Shown: piece after piece, positions 35,155 to 47,700 of the stretch | Position numbering within the stretch: position 1 is the first letter of the stretch | Layout: every line of letters begins with the position of its first letter | Origin: Paragorgia papillata | Lineage: Eukaryota; Cnidaria; Anthozoa; Scleralcyonacea; Coralliidae | DNA length: 64,000 nucleotides | Reading direction: 5' to 3' | Assembly: GCA_035771165.1 (NCBI GenBank) | Contig: JAWNZC010000238.1 | Span: 972,001-1,036,000, forward strand | Position numbers and translations under genes: made by a program | Notes under the pieces: model-generated | The model's database searches: none | Seen by the model: the letters and a program-made list of their open reading frames with translations, nothing else | What the model was told of the DNA's origin: nothing

Positions 35155-35625
35155 CGAATCTACCGTAGCCCGCGAAAGCAGCCGCGTACTTTCGGCTCGT
35201 CTCTCTCCCAAAAGAGCTTTTTCGGGACAGAGACGAGCCATTGTACTAGAGCTTTCTTTTCCGGCTTATTTCTTCGCTGAGAGAGAAGAAGAAAAGAAGG
35301 CTCTGCTGTATTCGTGACTGGTTTCCATTGCACATGCATGTCAGTTGCTTGGTTACAATCTCGAACCCAGTCCCAATCAGAGCAAAACAAAACAAAACAA
35401 AACAAAACAAAACAAAACAAAACAAAACAAAACAAAACAAGAACTGGTTAAACAGGTCTTAAACGGGTTACCTCGTCCTAAATCTTGGACGAAGCCAAAC
35501 ACGAATACAGCAGAACCTTCTTTTCTTCCTCTCTCTCTCAGCGAAGAAATAAGAAAAAGAAGGCTCTACTCGCAGGGTAGAGCCATTGTACTTCTCTAGG
35601 CACAATTATATAGAGCAGCGCTAAA
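35155..35625. mobile_element. Fold-back element with (AAAAC)n centre
   Basis: GAGCCATTGTACTAGAG, TTATTTCTTCGCTGAGAGAG and CTCTGCTGTATTCGTG at left are mirrored by CACGAATACAGCAGA, CTCTCAGCGAAGAAATAAG and GAGCCATTGTACTTCTC at right. A pure AAAAC pentamer array of 11-12 units lies at 35382-35440. It lies just 3' of the P4HA stop codon. Confidence 0.7.
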
Positions 35626-35669
35626 CGCGAGGGGCGGGGTGGGCAAATAATACATTATATCACTAAAAC

Positions 35670-35740
35670 TTATTCCCAGTTATTTAGAGAACATTTGTGA
35701 CGGAATTCTTGACCCTTTTCGTGAATCCATTTGTTGGCAA
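35670..35740 (-). CDS. P4HA: P4HA last coding exon
   Basis: Acceptor TTTATTTAG at 35741 adds TT to the split codon left by 36841, making Val. The exon reads ANKWIHEKGQEFRHKCSLNN, then WE and a TAA stop at 35672-35670. The family end VSNKWFHERGQEFxRPC is clear, with a short extra tail. Confidence 0.9.
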
Positions 35741-38700
35741 CTAAATAAATTAAAATAGAAGAGAAAATAGAAGGAATGAAGTTAATATTACAACAATGAC
35801 ATCACAAATCTAAGGTGCAGACGTTAAAAGACCAACAGTTCAGAAAAAATAATCAAACACATCACGAACCATGATCTAATAAAAGTATCAGATTGCCAGG
35901 GAGTTTTTTCTCTAATCACCCCCAACCTACCCCATTAGTTTCTACTTACCCCATTTAGTCTCTACTTATCCCATTTAATCACCACTAACCCCATTTAATC
36001 CCTACTTTCCCTATTTAATCCCTACTTATCCCATTTAATCTCCACTAACCCCATTTCAATGTGGCTAAATGTAATTTAGGCAACGTAAAAAAGGAGACAA
36101 TGCTAGTCAGCGGTCACTCATGATAATATGTGGGGATTATCTCAGCGCTCATCAAAGTCTTGTCAGCGTGGTCTGAGCTTGACTTGCGCTCATCAAAGTC
36201 TTGTCAGCGTGGTCTGAGCTTGACTTGCGCGTGCCAAAATCTTGTCAGCGTGGTCTGAGCTTGACTGTTTTTTTGGCGGGGTTGCCATGGTTACCTCTGA
36301 TCAGGGGGTGGCATCCCCCTGTGGCTTGGCACCAATCCTCCAATAACGTCAATTGGCGATCTATTTTTATCCCTACTTACCCATTTAGTTCCTATTCAGT
36401 CCCCAATAATCCCATTTGGTCTCCAATTATCCCATGTAGTCCATACTTATGCCTCTTAGTCCCAACTTACCTAATTTAGTCCCAACTTACCTAATTTAGT
36501 CCCTACTTACCTAATTTAGTCCCTACTTACCTAATTTAGTCCCTACTTACCTAATTTAGTCCCTACTTACCTAATTTAGTCCCTACTTACCTAATTTAGT
36601 CCCTACTTAAATAACTTAGTCCCTACTTACCTAATTTAGTCCCTACTTACCTAATTTAGTCCCTACTTACCTAATTTAGTCCCTACTTACCTAATTTAGT
36701 CCCTACTTACCTAATTTAGTCCCTACTTACCTAATTTAGTCCCTACTTACCCCATTTAGTCTCTACTTATCCCATTTAATCCCCACTAACCCAATTTAAT
36801 CCCATTTAGTACCTACTTACCCCATTCAGTTCCTACTTACCCCATTTACTCCCTACAAGTACAGGACACGCAGCATGTCGCGTATTGTCATTGCCATTTC
36901 CATTTCGAAATAAGTTATACCAAAACACACCATCACCCTGCAAAGTAAAGCAAAGAATAAAACAAAGAGAATTCATTCCATCATTCAACGCTTGCTGCCG
37001 ATGGCGTCGTACGCTTACATGTAAAAAGTATCCGTACGACGTCATTAAATCCAAGTTCGCGGTCACCACGAAATTCAAAGCCTTGCTCATATTGAATAAT
37101 TAACATTCTCACCCAAGCAGACTTTACATTCTGTCTCGTTACTCTCTGCGGTAATTCACGCATTGTGAAGTTTATATAACATGTTGTAATATGCATGGAA
37201 AAGCTAAAAATACCTTTCTAGGTTCCACAAGAGCTCCAGCATTTATAAATGCAGTTCCACCACCCAGCTCAACATCACTCATCTAATTCAATTATAAAAA
37301 TACAACACGGTATCGTTATTTTACGCTTAGTTACAAAAAACTGGTGCAATTGCTCGATCAATGACATTTCATCATCATCCTAAACATCACCATCGTCGCC
37401 ATCTTCCTCTTTCCCCTCATCCGCACCATCACCATCGTCTTCTTCCTCATCATCACCATCACCATCGTCGTCATCTTCCTCCTCCTCCTCACCATCACCA
37501 CCGTCGCCATCTTCCTCTTTCCCCTCACCCGCACCATCACCATCGTCATCTTCCTCTTCTTCCTCATCATCACCATCACGATCGTCGTCATCTTCCTCCT
37601 CCTCACCATCACCATCGTAGTCATATTCCTCCTCACCATCACCATCGTAGTCATATTCCTCCTTCTCCTCACCATCACTATCACCATCGTACTCATATTC
37701 TTCCTCCTCCTCACACACACCATCACCATCGTCATCTTCCTCTTCTTCCTCATCATCACCATCAGCATCGTCGTCATCTTCCTCTTCCTCCTCACCATCA
37801 CCATCGTCGTCATATTCCTCTTCCTCCTCACCATCACCATCGTCGTCATCTTCCTCTTCCTCCTCACCATCACCATCGTAGTCATATTCCTCCTCCTCCT
37901 CACCATCACCATCACCATCGTCGTCATCTTCCTCTTCCTCCTCACCATCACCATCGTAGTCATATTCCTCCTCACCATCACCATCACCATCGTCGTCATC
38001 TTCGTCCTCCTCCTCTTCACCATCACTATCGTCGTCATTGTTGTCATCATCGTAACCAGCACCTCATCGGGTATGGTAATCATCACCACCACCATCACCT
38101 ACATCGTCATCACCATTGTCATCGTAATTTTCATTATCATAATAATAACATCATCATCATAATTATTATGATCATCACTTTCATTAAAATAATCATTGTC
38201 ATCAACATAATCGTAATCAATATCATCAACATCGCGATAATTATCATATATCACTATCATCGCAATCATCAGAACTATAATCATCATAATCACTGTTACA
38301 ATCATCCTGATCATCATTGTTATAATCGTGATTATTCCTTCCTTGACATCTCCAGCCAGCTGCGCTACCTCAGTTTCACTAAAACTTACATAAAACAGAA
38401 ATGTAGCTATTCTATTCCCCGTTCCTAAACTTGGGAATTTTTCTTCATTATCCTAAAACGATAAAAAGGTCAGTAACAAAAAACCTCGTGGTCAGCGGTT
38501 GTTTTAAACCCCACATAGAACGCAAACCATTCCCTCGGAAATCTCCTCCCCCCGAACCCAACTGACGATGCCGTTTGATACGTCTCGGGATAGAGGAGGG
38601 AGTACATAAGGGTGACAAAATCCGACAATCCGCTAAATTGTTTTTGTTAAATTCCACCAATAGGCCATTTACGCGATGACGTGAGATGGCGTTGGGTGAC

Positions 38701-41688
38701 TACAACTACCAGAATGCTTTGCCAGTATTCTAGGGTTTCGGCTAAAAGGGATGACTCAAAAGGACCCGTCCAGTCCTTTCGCGGCTTTTCCAAAATATAT
38801 CGTCAAATATGTTTAACGAGGGGGTAAACCAGATTTCTGATTAGGGTTTATGTTGTGGTTAGGGTATCGAAAAGATTGCTAAACCACCTAGCTTTTTGGA
38901 AAAAACATATTTGACGACATATTTTGGAAAAGCCGCGAAAGGACTGGACGGAAGCCAAAACCCTAGAATACTGGCAAAGCATTCTGGCAGTTGTAGTCAC
39001 CCAACGCCATCTCACGTCATCGTGCAAATGGTCCATTCGTACTTTTTTGTTGAAATCCGAATCCGCAGTTATATTTGTTAAATTTACAAAATTTTCAGAA
39101 TTCACGCAAATTTCATTTCAACACACTGACAATTACTTGAACTAAGTGTTGACTCGTCTATGATAATTTCTTTCCCTTCACAACAATGAAGATCGTCAAA
39201 TGATCAATCAAATCGGTTGTTGTGGCAAATAGATGAGCTGTTAACAAGTAAATGTTTAGACAAGACTTGTCGGAACAAGACCACCTTTAACTTATTTATT
39301 TATTTATTTGTTTGTTTATTTGTTTGTTTATCATATTTATCCCAAGTATAACGTAATTGAAGGGCATGTGACTCGAAAATTAAATTTGTCTTATTGAAAA
39401 GAACATTTAAAATGATAAAATAACATCTTTTGCAGTGTTTGGTTTCCTTGCTTCGTTTTTGAGATATTCCAGCTTGTTTGATATACAAATGACACAACTT
39501 TTACGTCACATGTGCATAATGAGTTATCAGAAAAGGTTACATATCTCTGATATTATGAAAACATGGGCTTAAGTCAAAGGAAGCATGTGCGTGTTTCTAC
39601 CTACAACACCAAACATGTAGAATTCCAAGTGATTTCGTTTCACAATAGCAAAGATATGTAACCTTCTCTCGGTAACTCATAATACTCATTATGCACGTGT
39701 GACGTAAAAAGTTGTGTCATTTGCATATCAAACAAACTGGGATATCTCAAAAACGAAGCAAGGAAACCAAAAACTGCAAAAGATATTATTTTATCATTTT
39801 AAATGTTCTTTTCAATAAGACAGACTTAATTTTCGAGTCATATGCCCTTTAAGTTGTTGGTCTACTTGAGCTGGTGTGCTTAAGAAAGGTATTTACTAAG
39901 TACATATACCTGTGCAATAAACAGTAAATTTTAATTAATCTTAAAGTACATGAATAATTTTTAAGTGATAAAGGATTAGCAATAGCATTTTATAGCTCTT
40001 TCTTGAACACGCTGCATTGTCGCTGGTGTTGCTTTGATTGGTTAAAAATTGGTGGCCGGAAATTATGCTGGAGCTATTCTTACATCAATTAATCGATATC
40101 AGACGTAAACAACATGAAATGTGTAGATATTTTGCTTTCGGAAAGCTTTTAACAGATAACTTCGTTGAAAAAAAGAAATTAAATCAACTTATGTAAGCGA
40201 TAGTCGTCTGTGTGAGTATTTTTATATCTTTCAATGACTTTTATAAACAATCACACAAACGAAAATTGGAGGGCAGTGAACCAAAAGTTTTGATCGTTTT
40301 TGGCGTTGTCGTGTGGACGGACCAAGGGCCTTCGCTCGAATTCTCGAAATGTTAGACTCCTACGTTCTCTGTCTCGGCAGTATATCAAACCTTACTATAT
40401 TCCGATACAAAAAGCGGTCCTGTAGACGTAAATATTGTGAGGCGCAATCTGCAAAGGAATGCATGTGTGGACATGGTCTAAAAGTGCTCAAACAAAGCGC
40501 CTCAACGTTTTTAGCAGAATTGTCGCACGCCCCATGAAGCGTAAATCACTGCGGCAATTCACCCTCTCTGCGACACCCCCGCAACATTGGGATTTCCTGG
40601 TCAATTGTTCTGAGTGGGTTTTTGTCAATCCGCTGACCACAGAGGTGGGACTGACAGCAGACTTACATAAAAAAGCAGAGTAGCTATTCTATTGCCAGTT
40701 CCCAAATCGGTGAATTTATCTTCGTGATCCTGAAAATTAGTTTATTTTATCATTAGTACAGTTAGTTTAATGTTATTTAAATCGCAAATTATTATGTTTT
40801 TAATATTAACAGTTACTACATTAGTACTGCAATTAATTTTTTAATTGATACATTTCTTCAAATATATTCATCAATTTATTAACTTATTAGGTTACTAATT
40901 TATCAATTTATTAATTAATATATTAATTTATGTAAAATCAACGACAAGCGTGTCTTTCGCAGATCATAGTTAATAGAACATATACATGGTTTGGAAACTC
41001 TACTGTCTTTCAACATGAAGCATGGTCATGTTGAACTGACAATGGAGTTCCTTATATGGAAGTAAATTCTATGGACACATGACGAGGAAGCAACTCACTA
41101 ATTAAACAAGAGCGTTGCTATTGGATGAATGCTTCATTATACAGAAAATACAATACCGTGAAATTGCAACAAATTTCCATAAACTTGAACAATCACTTTG
41201 AACGAGTTTCCAAACCATGTATATGTTCTATTAACTATGCGCAGATATATAAAAACACTCATTTGTAAATTTCTTGTTTTTCCTTTATTAATTATTGAGT
41301 TTCTGTAATGAGTTATATGAAATGATATATTAAGAGATTATTAACCGAAAACGAGGTCTGTACGGAGAAATATCAGACCAAGGTCTAGACAGTACGGATC
41401 GAGCCGCAGGCGACTGAAACTTAAAACGATGTTACGAAACCAGAAACGATGTTTGCACAACTTGCTGTGGTAATTATATTCCCTTATAAGCGGCTAATCA
41501 ATCGCCTAACGGGTGGTCATCAGACACTACTGAACTTAAATGATAGTACATTATTGTTTAATTTCAGCAATAGCTGATCCTGGCCATGTGGGACCACCCG
41601 TTAGGTGCATTAGCCGCTTATAAGCAGGGCGCTTATAAGTGTATAATTCCACACTGCATAAATTATAAACCAAATTATAAACCATGAT

Positions 41689-41728
<40 letters not shown>

Positions 41729-44700
41729 AATAAGTGTTTGTAACAAAAAGGCGTAAGGTTCTAGAGCGCTCAATACCATTATAGGTAGAGCGAAATATAA
41801 TTAAGATTTGATTATATATATATATATATATATATTTAACAAATAAAACATAAAGCTCCGTGCATATGTACTCTTATAAAGGTTCGTTTGACGTCATTTG
41901 AACACGAAAGAAGTTGAGTAGAGGCGATAGCCGAGTGCCTTTACACTTCTTTTGTGTTCAAATCACGTCAAACGAACCTTTATAAGAGTACATATGCACA
42001 GGAGCGGTATGTTTTGTTTTATAAAATAAGAGGGGGGAAAATAAACTAAAAGTGGGATAGTTTTGAAGGTTCGCTAGCTTTTCCCGCCAGGTGACGCCAT
42101 CCTACGCCACTTCACGCCATTTTACGTCATTCATGATCTTCATACTCTTATAAATGCACGGGCCCCAGCCAATCAGAGCGTGCGTAGAGGACACATTATT
42201 TTATAAATATATATATATATATATGAGTGTTTGTAAGGTTTTCCAAGAGTGCTCAATACTTATACGTAGAGCAGATAATAGTTAGTTAACTTTGAGAATA
42301 GTTGCTACTCAGAGTTTCACGACTCTTGCGATCTTCAGGCAACAATGAATTTTCGGATCCGGTTTCGCTTCTATTTATGCTGTGTACGGCGTCATCTCAA
42401 TGCGTCGGTTGCCTGGTGAGTCATCACTTTTTTCTGGTGCGGTGGACGTTTGAAATGGTGAATTTGTTTTTGTGTCAGAATTTCGAAAGAAGTTCTGATT
42501 TTTTGTTTAGTAGAGTTTTTTTGTTGGCTTTCATAATGGCAAGCTTTTCTTCGAGACATAAGTTACAGCGTTTTGCTCCTTCCGTGTATGATACTGTTCT
42601 TTTGAGAATTGACCAATTGATTGTGAAAGTTTTCCTTTTAGATTTCAAATCCCAGACATGTTTTGATAGTTCTGTGTCGTTGGCGTACTTCACGTCCTTA
42701 AAAGATTTAACGCCAACGACACAGAACTATGCCATGAACACGAACTTGCCACTTCGTGCTGCCGCTTGTGTCTCAAGATTTGCGATGTAACTCACTGCAA
42801 AAATATCGCTTAGGTCGCCAGTTACTGACTCTTCTCGGTTAATAACCTTAAGAACGACAGCTGTTACTTCATTACACTCATTTATTTTCCTGAGCTGATC
42901 ATAAATGAGCGAGTTCAGCGGCGAAACGACGAGCACAACAGCAGAAGGAATGATTGACGAGCTTCGACATGATTGCCTCTGCAGGTATAAATTTCTCTCA
43001 GTTAGCAGGGAAGGAAGCAGTTGGTAAATCAGTGATTTCCCATATCCTGTAGGCAATACAGCGACTGTATCTCTTCGATTAAAAAGAGCCTCTAAGCAGG
43101 TGACTTGCTTTGGCTTTAAATTAACATTTGTATAAATACTCTTTTTGATAGCGAAATCCAGACATGATAAAAACAAAACACGAACGTGTAAACGACTCCC
43201 CCCCCCCCCCCCCCCCCCAAGTATATCCAGATTCTGGGAGGCACGTGACCAGCCCATGCCGGGAACGAAAAGCCTGGGTACGAGGCTGCAAAGTACTGGG
43301 GTATAAATAGAAGCGAAACCGGATCCAAAAATTCATTGTTGCCTGAAGATCGCAAGAGGCATGAAACTCTGAGTAGCAACTATTCTCAAAGTTTACTAAC
43401 TATATATATATATATATATATGTATATATCTTTTTCTTCCAAGAAAAGAGACAAGAAACGGAGAACTTACTTGCGCATGGTCGTAGTGGGGCTCGTAATG
43501 GCCTCCCATTCCATAGGTGTTCACCTAAACAAAAATTACAAAACTGCATTGATGAGACTGCCAATTATATTTTCTAGTATTATTTTTTAATAACTCATGG
43601 GCTAAAACCCCTATTACTAGATAGACAGATACCATTATTTAAATATGGTAGCTCATTCAGCTTATAACAACAGATTAAGCTGGTATCAATAGAGGCCCTA
43701 GTAAGGCTGGAGTATTAATAATTGTCAGTTGTTTGCTGTACAAGCTGTGTTAGTTAGTAATACTCAGAAAAACTCTGAGCTCTAAGCGGGACTCGAACCC
43801 GCAACCTTCTGAATACTAGACAGACGCTCTAACCATTGGGCCACTAGAACTCAGATAGCGAGCAAGGTTATTTAAGGTATTTATACCTTAGACTGTGCCC
43901 AGTCCTTTGGGAACGAGTCTTAACCGCTCGGTTACTAGTACTTGTAGGTCCACAAGTCGCGTTGTAACAGTAAGTATAACACAGCTTGTACAGCAAACAA
44001 CTGACAATTATTATTAACATCAAGCTGCAATTTCTGAAACTAACTAAGGCTGGAGTATACTGCCGAAATTATTGAACGTAGATTTCTAACGTTTCGAGCG
44101 AAGGTCAGAGAGAATGAATAGCTCAGCCAATCAGAATGCAGCATTTGTAATAGTCCACTAGTTAGTTTGTACTAATAATACATATATAGAATATACTAAA
44201 AATTAATACACAATGCAGGCATGACAATAAAACGATCTCTTTCTGCTTTCAAATCTAATACTAGGCAAGTGGAGATGACTGTTCTGTCTAGTAGATGTAT
44301 TGGGAGACGGCTGACGTGTGCTGTTAGGGCGCTGCCTCTCACCAATAGTTAAGCCCGGTTAGACGGGGTTAGTACTTGGATGGGTGATCGTCTGGGAATA
44401 ACCCCATTCTCGAGCTTGGACCATGTGAGTAGAGTTTAGTTGGTCTTTCAGGCTGTGCTTCGGGGGGTTTTCACCGTTCTCCGGTTTTCCTCCCTCCGCA
44501 AAATCAACACCATCTGGGATAGTACCGACTGCGGTCGACCAACTACTAGATCTATTGACAGTGTCTTTGTTCAGTTTAAAATAATTATGAAAAAATTGTG
44601 AAGAGTGTCCACTCATACAACGTTTTACAAATATATACACATGCATTTCACGTGTGCTTTCTAGGGTATCATATCTTAAATATCTTATTGCTTCATCACT

Positions 44701-47700
44701 ACTAGATGACCTCATTATTATGCTAGCTATACCCCACCAATCATTCCAGACCAATGCCCCCAGACCCATGACCCTATAGATACCTGTAATTCTTCAGCAG
44801 TACTCAATGTTAATCCTGTCAAATGCTCAGTTCTTTGACTTATCCGTCTAATAATAGGATCTTCGTCATCTCTCAACCATCCACTGCAGGTTGGAATTGA
44901 ACAAAAATAAAATCAAAACACACAATGAATTTTATGGAAATTTATTATCTAACTTTCATAAACACTAAACACTAAAAAGTGAAGAAATAAAGTGTTTTTA
45001 AAATTAGACAATAAGTTACTTAATTTTTTAAAACTCTTTCACGTCCGCAGTGTATTTTAATTTATTATATAAGTACTGAGCTTTCCATGTAATGAATAGG
45101 GACTTTAAGATGCTAGGATAACGACGGCGGTCAAAAAGCGACATAAATTTTACAATTTAAAGATCTGAAGTCACAGCAACCTCGTACCCAGGGTCTTATC
45201 TCCGCTATAAGACCCTGGGTACGAGGTTGAAGTCACAGTTAACTGACTATATTTGAAGCTAGTTTGGTGACTTCCAAAACGCCCCGGTATTGCTAAAATG
45301 ATCCCAGTGTCTGTATTGAAGCCAGTCTCAAGCAACAGTTCTCAACTTTTGGTCGTTGACGTCGTCCTGAAGACGTGAAAATACTCTTAGGGCCTGTTCA
45401 CATGAGGCGAGTTATCTCGGGGGGTATATAGGGTTATCCCTATCCCCCGAGATAACTCGGTGTTAGTTTATTTCCATGTTAAAAAAGTAAACCGTTCACA
45501 TGAGACCGAGATAACTCGGGGGATAGGGATAACTCGGTCGGAGCGATAGGGTAACCCTAGCCCCAGAGTTATCCCTACCTCCATGTGAACGCTTTCACCC
45601 GAGTTATCTCGAGGGGTAGGGTCAACTTAGGCATGCGTATTTATGCTGTTGCTCGGGATAACTCGGGGTGAAGCGTTCACATGAAGCTAGGGTTATCTCG
45701 GGGGCCAGGGACAACTCGGTAGTTGCGTTTTATCATGTGAAATAGGGTCAACTTTGACCCTAGCCCCCAAGTTATCCCTACCCCCCCCCCCCCCCCGAGA
45801 TAACGAGGTTGCATGTGAACAGGCCCTAAGTGGCGTTGTAGAAAGAACGAGAACGGTGTTGAGATTACTCTAGGGACGAAAAATTATTCATTCTTGTTGT
45901 TTTGCAAAAATAATTATTTTGTTTAAAGGACGTCGTCGTTGAGGTTGACGTCGTAGATCTTGAAGTCCCTAATGAGACAAATGTAACTCGTATGTTTCAA
46001 ATGTCCGAGGCTCTCATTGGCCGCACGACATGTTTTTTGGTAGTGAGAAAGTATCGTATCAGCTTTCTGATTGTTATACGATATTTTTCACGAGTGAAAA
46101 ACATCGTATATATGAGTGCTCTCATTGACTAGCGCTTTTCCATACGTCCCAATGTTATCTTTAGTAAAATCGCTTATCGGCAATAAATGGCAACAAATTC
46201 GCATGTTAAGCATAGACCACTTTCATAATGGCCACCACTTTAAATATTCTTTAATGTGCATCTAAATAAGCCTTCCTAGCCTCGTTTGAAGCAAAGATTC
46301 TTTTGAATTGCAGACACACAAACGAGGCTAGAAAGGCTTATTAAGATGCACATAAAAGAATATTCAAATTAGTTGCTATTATGAAAGTGATCTATATTGG
46401 TGATGTTTTGTTGGCTGTATAAGCTCTCAAAAAAACACAACCAGGAAAGGCATTATATTGAAAATAATGTATATTTTTGACAAAGAAAGTGTGTTGCGAA
46501 GTGTTTATGTCAGCGACAACGTTGATATTTAGACATCGCCATATTGGTTCCCATCAATCTCAGTACTGATATAACAAACAAATTAATTTACGGTAAATGC
46601 TTTGGAAAATTTCGAAAATGGTACGCACCATTTTACCACGGGTTAACACTTTGAGGCCTGGACCTCTCCCTGTGCGGAATATCTGGCGTTAGCCATTTGA
46701 TTTGCCCGCGCGGCCGGGCATATTTGGCTCTGGGAACGAGATTGGCGTTAGCCAGAATAAAGCTTAAAGTGCAAATAAACCCAGTTTTTTTATCATCTCA
46801 GAATACGTTCTACATAGAGCAAACAGTTGTTCAGTGAAATATTGTTTTGATTGGAGCTATTCTTCAATGTTTTTTGGCGATTCGCATTTCTAGTCCCCGA
46901 GCCCGGGCGTAGGGCCGAAGGCCCGGAGCCCGGTGAGGGTGCTAATCTCGACATGCGTGTAGTCCACTTTACACGCGTGTAGAAAAAGCGAGGGAGACGA
47001 AATCTGGGAAATAGTTTATATATATATTTCTAAAATTCATTAATAATTCATGAGGAAAACACAAAGAAAAATCTCGCTGGTTTTTAACGGCTGAGATAAG
47101 CTTAATTTTCAAAATTACTACGCCAATGAACGTATGAAGTGATTCTTTTTAGAAGCCATTTAAAGACCTTGCAGTACGGGCTTTATCGGCTCTAAAACAC
47201 TCGGCTATCGCCTCGTGTTTTATATCCGATAAAGCCCTCCTGCGCGGTTTATAAATATTACATATATATATATATGTTTGGTACGGTGTCACGCGGTAAC
47301 TAGCGACGAAGAAAACTATAAACTCCCAAACAAATAGTATTTTGCTTTCGTTTATTTAAACGAAACGAAATGGAGCACGAAGAAAAGGATACAAACAACC
47401 CGTTTAATATATCTTGAAGAGAAACCAGAGAACTTGAAGAAACCAAACGCCGTATGGTAAACAAAAACTCGATCTGCAGTGTTTGTAGTCACTCCGTGGT
47501 CAAATCATTTTAAAGTTAACGGTAGGATTCTTGTTGTTTTCAAGTTTTCGCTTAACCTAAACAATATACATGTACAGCTTCACGTTTTCGTGCTTTCCCT
47601 TTGCTCGTCCAAACCATAAATCAGCTTAACTAAAGCTAACTCAAAGCATTACCTTTATAAGCTTATGTAGACGTGATGTTTTTCATTGGCATTGCATGCA

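Larger units (their letters stand above)
42281..43400. mobile_element. Penelope-like element remnant with inverted terminal segments
   Basis: Arms of about 95 bp (42281-42378 and 43305-43400) share GAATAGTTGCTACTCAGAGT, GATCTTCAGGCAACAATGAA and CGGATCCGGTTTCGCTTCTA in inverted orientation. Between them lie a Penelope-type endonuclease-region fragment and a RecQ-type helicase fragment, joined at 42667-42728 by an inverted AGTTCTGTGTCGTTGGCG pair. Confidence 0.65.

Noticed and set aside
37358..38428. 355-residue His-rich and 246-residue Met/Val-rich frames
   Set aside because: Triplet-period artefacts in a P4HA intron; no splice or start signals and no non-repeat domain.
40313..40683. Two 74-residue plus frames
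   Set aside because: Antisense to the P4HA exon and intron region, no domain; part overlaps a repeat of the CGAATTCTCGAAATG type.
44345..44400. Functional 5S rRNA gene
   Set aside because: Only the internal promoter region is similar; the ends of 5S are absent and a SINE body follows, shared with a second copy.
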